Positions 51,701 through 60,997 of a stretch of DNA of 64,000 bases are shown here, piece by piece (the first letter of the stretch is position 1; the number at the start of each line of letters is the position of its first letter). Source of the DNA: Clostridia bacterium (GTDB taxonomy: Bacteria; Bacillota; Clostridia; Acetivibrionales; DSM-27016); NCBI GenBank assembly GCA_026414765.1, contig JAOAIJ010000009.1, forward strand, positions 211,088-275,087, in the 5' to 3' direction. The notes below the pieces were generated by a model. The model made no database searches and was not told the origin of the DNA. It worked only from the letters and a program-made list of their open reading frames with translations. A program made the translations under genes and the position numbers.

Positions 51701-53010
51701 GGGGACACTCTATTGCTGCGATGAAGCTGTGTGCAAATATTAATAAAGACGGTATCAATATAACTATCAATGATATTTTTGAAGGAAGGACACCACGAGG
51801 AATTGCTGCAAGGCTGGAGTCTGATTCAACTTGTCAGCTAGAAGTATCCAAGAGCTATCCTAAGGTGCAGACAGGAGAGTGGTCTATGCCGGGTGATGAT
51901 AAAGGATTTACACCCAGGAACATTCTCTTAACAGGTGGGACCGGATTTCTGGGAAGTCACATCCTGGAAGAAATATTAAATAACAGCTCTCTAACAGCCT
52001 ATATATTGATACGGGGAGAAAGTGAAGAAAACTGTAAAGCCAGACTTTGCAGTATTATGCATTCATATTTTGGAACTAGGTATGATTATCTAATTGAGAG
52101 AAATGTAAATATTATTAAAGGTGATTTCTGCGAACACAACCTGGGGTTGCCTGACGGATATTTTGAAAAGCTTATGGGTGAAATAGATCTAATCATCCAT
52201 GCAGGGGCACTGGTCAAGCATTTCGGCAATTACTCGGATTTTCAGCGGATAAATATAGATGGGACTAAAAGGCTTGTCGATATTGCAGCAAAGTATGATA
52301 TTCACCTTGCATATGCTTCAACCATAAGTATTATGGGAGATTATTCAGGAAATAATAAAAAATTTGATGAATCTGACTTTTTCCTGGGACAGGAATTTGA
52401 CCGGAACTGGTATATGCTGAGTAAATATGAGGCAGAAAATACTGCAATAGAAGCAATCGCTGCCAACAAAGCCAAAGTGTCTATTTTAAGGCTTGGTAAT
52501 CTGATGTGCAGGTATTCAGACGGGGTCTTCCAAACAAATTGGAAAGAGAATGCATTTTGCAGGGTAATGGGTGCAATCAGACAAATGGGGATTGTTCCGG
52601 ATGAATGGCTTGACTGGGGTATTGAGGTGACACCAACAGACTTGTGCAGTAAAGCAGTTATGTCTGTTATAACTAATGAATCTGCTTATGGACAAGCATT
52701 TCATGTATATAATCCGAACTTTACATCTATGAAAAATATTCTGAAAGAATTCGGAAAGCTCGGCACACACATAACACCTGTGCCTTATAAGAGTTTTATA
52801 GAAAGAGCAAAGGAAATTGTGAACGGCAGTGACAAGGATAGTCCGGTCATGTGGCTTGTAAATTATGCAGGCAGCTCAGCTAACCCGTTTCACCCACAGT
52901 GGCTTCAGATAGAGAATTTGAGGACCATCGAGTACCTTAGACATGTCGGTTTTGAATGGCCATGTATAGATACAGAATACCTTAGCAGGGTACTTTCATA
53001 TACAGAATAA
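48733..53010 (+). CDS. Single-module non-ribosomal peptide synthetase, C-A-T-reductase
   Basis: The protein has 1425 residues from ATG 48733 (GAGGTG upstream; TTG 48703 rejected). The condensation domain has HHxxxDG at His138-His139-Asp143-Gly144. The adenylation domain spans about 470-960, with core TSGSTGVPKG from about 609. By eye its selectivity positions read DAYLIGTIYK, which I cannot assign firmly. The carrier domain has GGHSI with the pantetheine Ser993. The terminal thioester reductase starts with TGGTGFLG (1067-1074) and has Tyr1227/Lys1231. A starter-type C domain would acylate one amino acid, and the R domain would release an aldehyde or alcohol. Confidence 0.95.
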   Translation: MCNGREYPLTGYQKDIWLQQYMYPDLPLFNIGGYFEFRGSVDIALLRDALRKLIINNDSLRITYTLKGGEVVQRITDDIIMPIIMRDYSRMKDAHLLSLRWMKRRFCSTFDLLNGKYAYELAIIKVRSDLVHVFIKSHHIVMDGWSFSLFYRKLCEYYNKTPEVHGEAYSYLELISREQNYLQSEDYINDIRFWGNFINRSKGSEQIYPGIIKYAQNSSKKSTIVGCKIPKTRIGRITELTNQLECSEYQFFLSLMCLYFAKLLNKHQLVVGMPVLNRTNHKERQTLGLYANALPLVIDVDMDKPFENLVTEVKGKLRQAYRHYRLPFGEILNSAPVLRDSGNNIFDFTLSYIQLDDRIDLKSCSADITMLHNGYERFPASVYIKKMIKDGSVKIEFSCQKDMYDKAFQAENLTEHIIQILEETIAKTAEAIGEVEFISKTETEKIINEFNSYSLNIGKNTTVVDLFEKKVKSDPRKIAIEFGDKSISYAELNNRANNLGKVLREYGIGPDKLVGIMIDPSIEMITGVLGILKAGGAYVPIDPQYPASRNQYIIGHSEIGILLTQKDLVQKVDFKGKWIFIEDHINHCSSESNLEKTYSSENLFSVHYTSGSTGVPKGVMLTHKGMANMGKWFEKGLKIRKKDRVAQIGSLSFDASTYEIFMSILTGATVVIPTREEIYDFRKFEEFLNNKVISVTLQIPNYLANINPQNVNSLRLLITGGASLPEYLVDLWKDKADAVINTYGPTETTIYSTEYICRKNRFAETVPIGKPLFNERIYILNEWMKLQPIGVPGEIYIAGDGVTRGYLKDSKLTDEKFMDDPYYKGSRMYKTGDVGRWLPDGTVEFLGRVDRMVKVRGFRVELPEIENCILKFPGIKNCAVVMQRDESIQEYLIAYFDADEPVNNDALRTYASQKLPHYMIPTYFAQFSSLPLMPNGKIDYNAIPAFDRSMLVNEGVSEEISELEEKLCKAFAACLGVEYIHSDNDFFSYGGHSIAAMKLCANINKDGINITINDIFEGRTPRGIAARLESDSTCQLEVSKSYPKVQTGEWSMPGDDKGFTPRNILLTGGTGFLGSHILEEILNNSSLTAYILIRGESEENCKARLCSIMHSYFGTRYDYLIERNVNIIKGDFCEHNLGLPDGYFEKLMGEIDLIIHAGALVKHFGNYSDFQRINIDGTKRLVDIAAKYDIHLAYASTISIMGDYSGNNKKFDESDFFLGQEFDRNWYMLSKYEAENTAIEAIAANKAKVSILRLGNLMCRYSDGVFQTNWKENAFCRVMGAIRQMGIVPDEWLDWGIEVTPTDLCSKAVMSVITNESAYGQAFHVYNPNFTSMKNILKEFGKLGTHITPVPYKSFIERAKEIVNGSDKDSPVMWLVNYAGSSANPFHPQWLQIENLRTIEYLRHVGFEWPCIDTEYLSRVLSYTE

Positions 53011-53045
53011 AAACATATAAAAAATCCGGAAAGGAGCTGTAGCTA

Positions 53046-54104
53046 GTGCCAAAGCTAACAAAAATACTCATAAAACCTGCACTTCAGTGTTTTCACCGTT
53101 GCAGGCATTGTGAACCCCGGCAAAACTATTACAGGGATTTGGTTAATAAAAATGATGCATCACAGATGCCTTTGGAAATGGCTGAAAGATTTATTAAGGA
53201 AGCTTATTTTTTAGGAATGGAAGAATGCCTGATCAGCGGAGGAGACCCCCTGCTTTATCCTCATCTTAGAGAACTGGTAAAGTATGCAGGTTCATTTGAA
53301 GGCGTCTCCGTATATATTAATTCCTCAGGACATAATCTCACTGAACAGTACGCATATGACCTTCTGACTGCCGGCTTAAATTCCATGCACATATCTTTGG
53401 ATTCTCCCTATGCGGAAAAACACAATCATCTCAGGGGAATAGACAATGCATGGGAAAATTCCGTTAATACAATTGATATCCTTACTGGTATGAAAAGATC
53501 AAACCCCTCATTTTCTAAATTTATAGTTCAGCTCAATACTGTAATAACCCGGCATAACTATATGGATATTCCGGAGCTGGTTGATCTGGCCCTGAGAAAA
53601 AGAGTAGACTCCATATACTTAATGAATGTATATGGGGATATAGGGAATTTATTTCTGCTTTCAACGCAACAGATTGAGGAATTCAGGAATAGGATCATAC
53701 CGGAAGTACTGAAAGTGCTGAACAAATCCGGAACAGGAAATCTGGTGGTCGAGAACGCCGAAGAGGTGCTTCACAGCTTTTTCAGCAAAGAATACAACAC
53801 TATTGAAAACTATGCCGAAGGTATCTATTGGAGTGAAGCAGAAGCAGCGAAAAGAGCTTGCAACATTCCAGATTACTGGGCACTTTTAGAACCTGACGGA
53901 AGTATTCTGCCGTGTTGCATGATGGAAATCAGTGAAGGGAAAATTGCAGGAAATTTTAAGTCTAAATCCCTTGCGGATATTTGGACGGGTGATGCCTATG
54001 AAGCCTTCAGAAGAGATAAGCTCGAGTACTGTAAAGCCTGCCCTATTGTATACAACAAAACGTTAGGCCTTGTTCCAGAAATGTGTAAGCAAATGAAATA
54101 CTAG
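53046..54104 (+). CDS. Radical SAM protein with SPASM-like C-terminus
   Basis: The protein has 352 residues from GTG 53046, with AAAGGAG about 10 nt upstream. The SAM-cluster Cys are 15, 19 and 22 (CFHRCRHC), followed by ISGGDPLLYP and SMHISLDSP. The C-terminal part has CCMMEISEGKIAGN and CKACP, resembling a SPASM/twitch auxiliary cluster. It follows the NRPS by 35 nt and probably modifies the NRPS product or its amino acid. The reaction is unknown. Confidence 0.9.
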   Translation: MPKLTKILIKPALQCFHRCRHCEPRQNYYRDLVNKNDASQMPLEMAERFIKEAYFLGMEECLISGGDPLLYPHLRELVKYAGSFEGVSVYINSSGHNLTEQYAYDLLTAGLNSMHISLDSPYAEKHNHLRGIDNAWENSVNTIDILTGMKRSNPSFSKFIVQLNTVITRHNYMDIPELVDLALRKRVDSIYLMNVYGDIGNLFLLSTQQIEEFRNRIIPEVLKVLNKSGTGNLVVENAEEVLHSFFSKEYNTIENYAEGIYWSEAEAAKRACNIPDYWALLEPDGSILPCCMMEISEGKIAGNFKSKSLADIWTGDAYEAFRRDKLEYCKACPIVYNKTLGLVPEMCKQMKY

Positions 54105-54236
54105 TGGTGATAAGCCGCGGCATCCAGCAAATAAAGTCAGTATTCATATATACTCAAGTATTCATTCAAAATGCTAATAACAGCTATATAAATGTAAGAT
54201 ACTAATAGTAGAACACTATTTTAGAGGAGTATATCT

Positions 54237-54728
54237 ATGACAGTAGAACGTTTTATTTTAGCTGCAATCACCACTATCTCAATTGCCTCTGTTTTTTACA
54301 TCCCAAAAGACAAATACAGGCTGTCATTCATAAGCTTTCTTTCATTTCAGGCTCTATCGTGGATTACAATTATTTTTTTGGTACAGACCGGCTCTATTGA
54401 GTTCCCTGTACGGGAGTTTCCACGGGCTACAAACGTAGGATTTTTAGTCAATTACATATTCTTACCTGCCTTGTTTGTCTGGTCTGTTCTTATCTCTCAG
54501 AACATGGTATCCATAATACACAAGGTTATTAACAGCTTTATTTTTATTTCCTTAATGGTATGGTTTATTTATTTTATCAGTACCTATACACAACTGGAAA
54601 ATTTCATAAAAGGGACATTTAGCTCTCATATCATTCGGTTATACATCGAATTTATTGCTTATTTTATTATATGTAATATTTACATATCATGGTTTACTAA
54701 AAAAACGAAAGTGCTGGTAACAGAATAA
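54237..54728 (+). CDS. CBO0543-type multi-pass membrane protein (first copy)
   Basis: The protein has 163 residues with about five membrane helices. The conserved loop FPVREFPRATNVGFLVNYIFLP matches the CBO0543 clostridial family as I recall it. The gene follows the second radical SAM gene by 132 nt and precedes a paralogue by 4 nt. The family has no established function. Possible roles are immunity, transport or membrane retention of the NRPS product, all inference. Confidence 0.7.
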   Translation: MTVERFILAAITTISIASVFYIPKDKYRLSFISFLSFQALSWITIIFLVQTGSIEFPVREFPRATNVGFLVNYIFLPALFVWSVLISQNMVSIIHKVINSFIFISLMVWFIYFISTYTQLENFIKGTFSSHIIRLYIEFIAYFIICNIYISWFTKKTKVLVTE

Positions 54729-54732
54729 ATTT

Positions 54733-55212
54733 ATGTTTTATTTAGAAAAAATCATTCTTATAACTGCAGGTATAGCAAGCTGCATTTCCATATTGTTTAT
54801 TCCCCGGAGCAAAGCAGCTAAAGCTTCATTTATTTTTCTGCTGACACAGTTCTTTTCATGGATTCTGGGACTAATTGTTGTCGAGCTTTCGCTGCTTGAT
54901 TATCCTGTAAGGGAGTTCTCAAAGGCTAATGCTACAAGCTTTATGTTTGAATATTTTGTGCTCCCCGTTCTTACCATATTTTTTATCCTGTATTTCCCGT
55001 ACAACAAAGCTTTGCGGACAAGAATAGCATACTATATTGCTTTCAGCACCGCCTTCACAGCAGTAGAGCTTTTACTGGAAAAATACACGTTAATAATTGA
55101 GTATCATTCATGGAAATGGTATTGGACATGGATCAGCATGTCATTATTGTTCTATGCAGTAAAGACAATATACAAATGGTTCTATAAGATAAAAGGTATA
55201 TTCTCTATATAA
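54733..55212 (+). CDS. CBO0543-type multi-pass membrane protein (second copy)
   Basis: The protein has 159 residues and the same plan as its neighbour, with YPVREFSKANATSFMFEYFVLP at the matching place and about five helices. The 4-nt gap shows tight co-transcription. C-terminal WKWYWTWISMSLLF is hydrophobic. Ends about 92 nt before the convergent acyl-CoA synthetase gene. Function unknown. Confidence 0.72.
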   Translation: MFYLEKIILITAGIASCISILFIPRSKAAKASFIFLLTQFFSWILGLIVVELSLLDYPVREFSKANATSFMFEYFVLPVLTIFFILYFPYNKALRTRIAYYIAFSTAFTAVELLLEKYTLIIEYHSWKWYWTWISMSLLFYAVKTIYKWFYKIKGIFSI

Positions 55213-55304
55213 TATTCGGCTGCTTCACCCTTTATCTTATGAACCCCCTTATTACATAAATAAGACATTCGTTCCAGCATATTTATATATCATGATACAA
55301 CATC

Positions 55305-56789
55305 CTATCCTTGCTGCTCCTTAAGCATACGCTTCAGTATCTTACCGGTGCTGTTTTTGGGAAGGTTTGAAACAAATTCAATTTCACGCGGCAGCTTATA
55401 AACAGCAAGGCGTTCTTTCAAATGCTTGAGTAGTTCCTTGGAATTACATTCTTCCCCCTCTTTTAGAACAACAAAAGCTTTTACATATTCACCTCTTAGC
55501 TTATCTTCAACTCCAATGACTGCTGCTTCTTTCACCTTGGAATACTGGTAGATTACTTCCTCAACCTCCCTTGGGTATACATTCAATCCCCCAACGATGA
55601 CCATGTCCTTTTTCCGGTCAACAATGTAAATATAACCATCCTCATCCTTCTTTGCCAAGTCTCCCGTATGAAGCCAGCCATTTTTCAAAGCATTCCTTGT
55701 CTCTTCATCTTTTTTAAAATATCCCTGCATAACATTGCCACCCTTGACGATAAGTTCTCCTACTTCGCCTGAAGGTAACTCCATGTCATTCTCATCTACA
55801 ATTCTGCATTCAACATTATGGAGGGGCAACCCGACGGAAGCTTCTTTCTGCACCCCTTCCAGCGGATTGAAGCACACTGCGGGGGAAGCCTCCGTAAGGC
55901 CATATCCCTCTACAATAGGAAGTTTCAGAACTTTCTTAGCTTCTCTGAATATTTCCACGGGCAGCGCAGCTCCCCCTGAAATAGCCAGACGTAATTTGGG
56001 GAAAGTAAGATTCCTCTTCCCGGCTTCCAGTAAAACGACATACATGGAGGGAACCCCCATGAATACAGTAATATTATCTCTTACCAATGATTCAACTACT
56101 TCTTTTGGTTGAAAGCTTTCCAATATAGTAATTGTTGAACCCGACCAAAGCGGCATTAGCACACATGCGGTAAATGCAAACACATGAAACATAGGCAGTA
56201 CGCACATATAGTTGTCTTCTGTGCTGCTATTGAGCGCTTGTCCACACTGTTCTGCGTTTATTATAAGGTTTTTATGAGTAAGCATTGCTGCCTTTTGCTT
56301 TCCGGTAGTGCCGGAAGTATATAGGAATGTAGACAGTGCATCATTGTCCGAAAAGTCTTCAGTTCTTTCTTCAGGCATTCCGCAAACACCGTTTTGAAAT
56401 TCCTCATCAAGTACGATAACCTTTATGCCAAGTGCATTTTGGATGGATTCCTTCGATAACTTTGCTTTTTGAAGGATCACAGGGTGAATAATCATATATT
56501 TTGCTTCAGAGTCCTTTATAATATAAGCTATCTCTTCCATAGTAAGCATGAAGTTGATTGGGATAATAATCGCACCGGTTTTAACAACTCCTAAATACGA
56601 GTATATGAATTCAGGCGAATTTAGACAGCTCAGCACAATACGTTCACCGGTTCTAACTCCCAGCTCCTTAAAATAGTTTGCATATCTTGCTGCTGTTTTA
56701 TCAAGCTGCCCGTAAGTGACATCATTCCCTTTAAATTTTAAGGCAATGGAATCGTCCTTATAAGTATTTTTGTAAATGGAACCTACCAT
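55305..56789 (-). CDS. Long-chain acyl-CoA synthetase (AMP-forming)
   Basis: The protein has 494 residues. The adenylation motif is YTSGTTGKQKAAMLTH, followed by GYGLTEASP, HTGDLAKKDEDGY and the C-terminal catalytic Lys in SNLPKNSTGKILKR. It activates carboxylic acids, probably fatty acids, as acyl-AMP then acyl-CoA. GGGGG precedes ATG 56789. It converges on the NRPS operon and might supply the acyl chain for its starter C domain; nothing in the sequence proves this. Confidence 0.92.
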   Translation of the reverse strand: MVGSIYKNTYKDDSIALKFKGNDVTYGQLDKTAARYANYFKELGVRTGERIVLSCLNSPEFIYSYLGVVKTGAIIIPINFMLTMEEIAYIIKDSEAKYMIIHPVILQKAKLSKESIQNALGIKVIVLDEEFQNGVCGMPEERTEDFSDNDALSTFLYTSGTTGKQKAAMLTHKNLIINAEQCGQALNSSTEDNYMCVLPMFHVFAFTACVLMPLWSGSTITILESFQPKEVVESLVRDNITVFMGVPSMYVVLLEAGKRNLTFPKLRLAISGGAALPVEIFREAKKVLKLPIVEGYGLTEASPAVCFNPLEGVQKEASVGLPLHNVECRIVDENDMELPSGEVGELIVKGGNVMQGYFKKDEETRNALKNGWLHTGDLAKKDEDGYIYIVDRKKDMVIVGGLNVYPREVEEVIYQYSKVKEAAVIGVEDKLRGEYVKAFVVLKEGEECNSKELLKHLKERLAVYKLPREIEFVSNLPKNSTGKILKRMLKEQQG

Positions 56790-56866
56790 ACTTTACCCCC
56801 AAATAAATATTTTTTCCATATATATACAAACATTATATATGAAATTATACTATATCTCATCAATTA

Positions 56867-56893
56867 TGAACATATGGGAGTTTAGCATGTTCA
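56867..56893. terminator. Weak hairpin after the beta-propeller gene
   Basis: TGAACAT/ATGTTCA with a 13-nt loop lies just past the minus-strand stop at 56895. The T-rich side is on the plus strand, so its role is uncertain. Confidence 0.4.
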
Positions 56894-56894
56894 T

Positions 56895-59279
56895 TTATTT
56901 TATTCCGCCCTTTAAGAAATATATCTGTCCAGCATAGGTTTCATTAGGATTATTGTTAAGTCCTGCCACAATCCGCTTACCATCGGGAGAAATCCATAGC
57001 AGGTGATTCATAGACCCACCATGACCCTTATCTGCAATCTGTTTACTCCATAAACGCTGTCCATAGCGGTCATATAGTGCCACATTATGATCATCTGTTA
57101 CCGCTATGTACTGACTGTCTGCTGTTATGGCAGCGGCTTGCCCTATACCGTCCATATCAAATAACGGTGCACCTTTTGCATTGAATACGGCACTTCGTAG
57201 TCCCACACTTCCACCACCGACATTATGTCCATACCAAATGAAACTTCCATCCGGAGAAATATGAACTCCTGACCCTCTGTTTTCTACAGGGTAGGACCAT
57301 ATATACTTCCCATTGCTCTTATCAATAAGGTGTATTGCGCTTCTGTTGCACTTAGTTGTAATAATCAATGTCTCTTTTGACATTTCCATATCTGTTGCCC
57401 ACGAGTCGGTGTAAGTCTTCCAGAGAAGATTCCCATCAACGTCAAATGCCCTAAGATAACCATCGCCACTACTTGAATACAGCACAAGCTTGTTATTTAC
57501 AGAATCAAACAGCATCTTGCGCACCTGACCGTTAGTAAATGCCTTCCACACAAGATGTCCTGTTTCTATCTCATAGAGGAAAACTCCTCCCATAGAGTCC
57601 CCTGCAGCAAGATACTTATTATCGTCTGAAATCTGTACCTCCATAACATTATCAGCACTTATTCCCCACCAGTATTCGGTTTTCTGAAGAGGAAATTCCC
57701 TTATAACCTTACCGTTTTTATCAAGTACCACCGGAACTCCCCCTGCAGAGTAAGGCTGCCCCTCTTTGGGTTTTGATTGCCGGGTGGTTGCTATAAGAGA
57801 CCCATCCTTTGAGACATCTACAGTCGGAGTCTCTCCATAAATCTGATATTTCCAGAGGAGCTTCCCATCACAATTAAAGACTGTCAGAAAGCATTTTTCA
57901 TAAAGATCTGCCGGTCTCATGGCAGTATGGAACGGAACCGTCGCCATAATACTACCGTCGGCAGTTGAATCCCATGAATATCCCTGCAAGCCGATATCTA
58001 TTACCTTTTCAACACTGTAATCAGCAATTTCTTTTAGTGTTTTAAGTGCAAGTGTCACATTGACTTTCTCTCCTTTTTTAGGAGCAACAACAGCACGTGC
58101 CTCACCCAATGAACCCTTTACTATATTTGGTCCACCCGGATTGACACTGATGGCAAATTCTCTCCAGAAATTTTTGCTGCTATATCTGAATGCATAAACA
58201 GGTACTCTAAATTTCCCTTGTGAATCCGACCTTACATCCACCCGGGAGGTTCCTGCATCCACTCTCACATTGACATTTGGAATAGCCTTTCCACTGGATG
58301 CATCAATGACCTTACCGTAAATTTCAGCGTTGGTTTCATATTCTCTAAAATCCCTGCCGCCACGGCTTGCCACTTCAACAATATTTGAAAGAACTACCTG
58401 CTTCTTTTCGGCACTCATTGCTTTCTCTTTTCTTATATCCAACTCAATCTTCATTGGAGCAGATATTTTATCCCCTTTATTCCATTCCGGAACACTTGGT
58501 CCACCTGTCTGCATGGTGTAAATCAACCTTATGGGCATACTTTCACCTGGCTTAAGATAAAGTACAGAGGGTTGTGGATGGTTTATGAATAATTGAGCCT
58601 CATAGTTGGGGATATCAATACTGGCATCATACTCCACAACTGCATCGCTTGTACCCTTGTTACGGACAATCAGCGTCCTCGCTACAAATTGCTCATATGG
58701 ATATAGGAAAATTACAGGTCCTTTGCCGGCAGTCACTTCAATATCTGCAAAATCAGCAACAACTTCAGGATTATCCATTGCAGGAAGATAGTCTGCCTCA
58801 AAAGGACTAGGGTAAACTGAAGCATCCGGTTGCGGGAACTCTGTGCTATAAGCACGTGAAGCAGCGGCAGAATTACCTGTATTATCACTCTGTATGGTTG
58901 TGAAGGAAAAGGACAGAGTCTTACTCATCCTGTTTCCGGCATAATCTACTATTGCATCGGTAGGTATAGTAACTACATACCTTGTATTGTTGTTCAACCT
59001 GGATGAGGGTTTTACTGTCAGCTTATTTTTTTGAATAGATGATATTATTTTGATCTGTTTCTTTTTTTGGTCCGATAATATTATTCCGGAAAAATTTTTC
59101 CCCTTATTTATTGCCTCACTGAAAGCTACACTGATGATTGACCCGGTATCAACTTTTGTCTGCTTATCATTGGGAAAACAGCTGGTTGCCACAGGTGCTT
59201 TCGTATCACCGGCAGAAGAAGCCGTAGTGTAAGGCATGAGAACAAATAATATGAGCAATATCGAGAGTAGCCTTTTCAT
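56895..59279 (-). CDS. Secreted protein with Big_5 Ig-like, carboxypeptidase-regulatory-like and beta-propeller domains
   Basis: The protein has 794 residues. A signal peptide (LLSILLILFVLMPYTTASSA) is followed by a Big_5/SbsA Ig-like domain (about 25-130, APVATSCFPNDKQTKVDTG). A middle beta domain comes next, then a CarboxypepD_reg-like domain (about 320-380, IYGKVIDASSGKAIPNVNV). The second half is a beta-propeller of WD/PQQ type with repeats like VFNCDGKLLWKYQIYGE and YLRAFDVDGNLLWKTY. No catalytic residues were recognised. Likely a surface or secreted binding protein; ligand unknown. Confidence 0.82.
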   Translation of the reverse strand: MKRLLSILLILFVLMPYTTASSAGDTKAPVATSCFPNDKQTKVDTGSIISVAFSEAINKGKNFSGIILSDQKKKQIKIISSIQKNKLTVKPSSRLNNNTRYVVTIPTDAIVDYAGNRMSKTLSFSFTTIQSDNTGNSAAASRAYSTEFPQPDASVYPSPFEADYLPAMDNPEVVADFADIEVTAGKGPVIFLYPYEQFVARTLIVRNKGTSDAVVEYDASIDIPNYEAQLFINHPQPSVLYLKPGESMPIRLIYTMQTGGPSVPEWNKGDKISAPMKIELDIRKEKAMSAEKKQVVLSNIVEVASRGGRDFREYETNAEIYGKVIDASSGKAIPNVNVRVDAGTSRVDVRSDSQGKFRVPVYAFRYSSKNFWREFAISVNPGGPNIVKGSLGEARAVVAPKKGEKVNVTLALKTLKEIADYSVEKVIDIGLQGYSWDSTADGSIMATVPFHTAMRPADLYEKCFLTVFNCDGKLLWKYQIYGETPTVDVSKDGSLIATTRQSKPKEGQPYSAGGVPVVLDKNGKVIREFPLQKTEYWWGISADNVMEVQISDDNKYLAAGDSMGGVFLYEIETGHLVWKAFTNGQVRKMLFDSVNNKLVLYSSSGDGYLRAFDVDGNLLWKTYTDSWATDMEMSKETLIITTKCNRSAIHLIDKSNGKYIWSYPVENRGSGVHISPDGSFIWYGHNVGGGSVGLRSAVFNAKGAPLFDMDGIGQAAAITADSQYIAVTDDHNVALYDRYGQRLWSKQIADKGHGGSMNHLLWISPDGKRIVAGLNNNPNETYAGQIYFLKGGIK

Positions 59280-59356
59280 AAATTATGCCTCCTGGTTTCT
59301 ATTATTGAAATCTTCTACATTTAGTTTGGAAATTTCATGCACGTAGGCGGTTGATT

Positions 59357-60799
59357 TTATTTTTCAACAACAATACTCATATTAATCCGAATAGCAGGCC
59401 GTATTCCAAGATTATGGTCCGTATTTGGCATTCCCTTCATCTCAATACGTCCTCCACCATATACTATGGCACAGTTTGCACCTTCAGAGCCAGGTGAACG
59501 GAGAGTCCACCATGTAGCCCCTTTGCCATCATCAAATGCCCCCATTACTGCCGCATAATCCGTATTATAGGCTATACGTTTTACATCCTTGTTGTTTTTA
59601 TCGGTTGAAAAGCCGTAGGTCTTGCTGGAAGCTTCTTCTATAGAGAGGAGGAATACTTTGTCCTGAGTATCTTTTCCTCCATCCGTTCCATATGAAGAAT
59701 TCTTATTGTTCTTGATAGTTTTTTTGAATATCGCATTCTGTTCAGCCTTGGTAAATGCAGCTGCCAAAAAACCTTCCTTCCCCTTCAGATGGCCTTTTCC
59801 TAAATTCAGCCATCCACGCACAGTGCTGTTCTCCCAGGCACAATCCTTGGAACCTCTTGTATCGTTATACACCGCACAGTCCAAAGCATGCTCTGCAAGT
59901 AGGAAAAGCTCTTTATCACTGCTATCCAGAATACGCCATTTTATTGGCTCAATTTTAAAATAACGGTATCCTTTCCACCCTTTTTTCTCAAAATTTGTAA
60001 CTTGGTCATATGTAATACGCTGAATTTTTACACCGTTTACAGTTGCAAATCCATTTAAATATTCAGCACTGACAATCTTATCCGTAAGCGCCTTTCCTTT
60101 TATTTCGGTCTGGGGATAATTTCCGAAATACACATGATTACCCTCACGGGTTATCCTAGCAACCGGATCCTCCTCTTCCTCGGTGCTGATTACCTCCTTG
60201 TTTTCAATCACTTCTTTGCTGCCAGCTGTATAAACAGTCAGTTGACAGCTGCCAGCTTTTCCGCTTGTTTTATCTTTAACAGTAACCGTGACTGTACCAT
60301 TGCCCACGGCCCTCAGTAAACCGCTTTTCGAATCTATTACAGCTACGTTCTCATCGCTGATACTGTAAATGAAATCAGTATTTTTCAACCCATAGCTCTT
60401 CCCCTGGAAATTGAATTGTTGACCGATATCAAGCGCATCACATTTGGCAGCGAATGTGACATAAGGATTGTCTATGGTAACTGAGATGACTGATGAATAG
60501 CTTTTTCCCCCCTGGCTTATCTGTATGGTTACTTTCACATTCCCCTTTTTTACCGGGGTAATAATACCTTTATTTGATACGCTAGCAGTTTTTTCATCAG
60601 ACGATTTATAGGTGACCTTTGCCTTGGAAGTAATGTTTTCCAATCTGATTGTATAGTTTTCATAGCCGACATATAAAGTAATTTTTGTTGCAGATGCTTT
60701 TGGTATGGATGCTGCTTGTACACCCGTCAATGGTCCCATCAGTCCGGTCGCAAAAATTACCAGAATAACAGCTAAAAAGAATGCTACTACCTTTTTCAT
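59357..60799 (-). CDS. Secreted protein with BIG2 Ig-like repeats and DUF6273-like domain
   Basis: The protein has 480 residues from ATG 60799, with GGAGGA upstream; the longer in-frame start is rejected because it lacks a site. Signal peptide is VVAFFLAVILVIFATGLMG. Two BIG2-type Ig domains follow (about 30-120 and 120-195). The C-terminal DUF6273-like module has GNYPQTEIKG, IKWRILDSSDKELFLLAE and WWTLRSPGS. It reads in the same direction as the propeller gene, 77 nt upstream of it, so they may be one operon. Function unknown. Confidence 0.8.
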   Translation of the reverse strand: MKKVVAFFLAVILVIFATGLMGPLTGVQAASIPKASATKITLYVGYENYTIRLENITSKAKVTYKSSDEKTASVSNKGIITPVKKGNVKVTIQISQGGKSYSSVISVTIDNPYVTFAAKCDALDIGQQFNFQGKSYGLKNTDFIYSISDENVAVIDSKSGLLRAVGNGTVTVTVKDKTSGKAGSCQLTVYTAGSKEVIENKEVISTEEEEDPVARITREGNHVYFGNYPQTEIKGKALTDKIVSAEYLNGFATVNGVKIQRITYDQVTNFEKKGWKGYRYFKIEPIKWRILDSSDKELFLLAEHALDCAVYNDTRGSKDCAWENSTVRGWLNLGKGHLKGKEGFLAAAFTKAEQNAIFKKTIKNNKNSSYGTDGGKDTQDKVFLLSIEEASSKTYGFSTDKNNKDVKRIAYNTDYAAVMGAFDDGKGATWWTLRSPGSEGANCAIVYGGGRIEMKGMPNTDHNLGIRPAIRINMSIVVEK

Positions 60800-60890
60800 A
60801 TTTATTCCTCCTTGGCAAATTGGTGAAAACAGCATTTTTGAAGCTTCAGCAGATAAATTTAAGGATATGGTTGTCATTTTTCAAGAGAGT

Positions 60891-60925
60891 CAAAGAGGAA
60901 TAGTGTTTTATGCTATTCCTCTTTG
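60891..60925. repeat. Perfect 13-bp inverted repeat in the leader of the BIG2 gene
   Basis: CAAAGAGGAATAG and CTATTCCTCTTTG are separated by 9 nt. Neither strand has a following T tract, so it is not a standard terminator. It lies about 90 bp upstream of the minus-strand gene start. Confidence 0.75.
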
Positions 60926-60997
60926 AATAAAAATCAGAGATGAGTATATTTTATCATATTATGTCAGATTTAGCTATGGAAAGATCAAAATAGCCGT

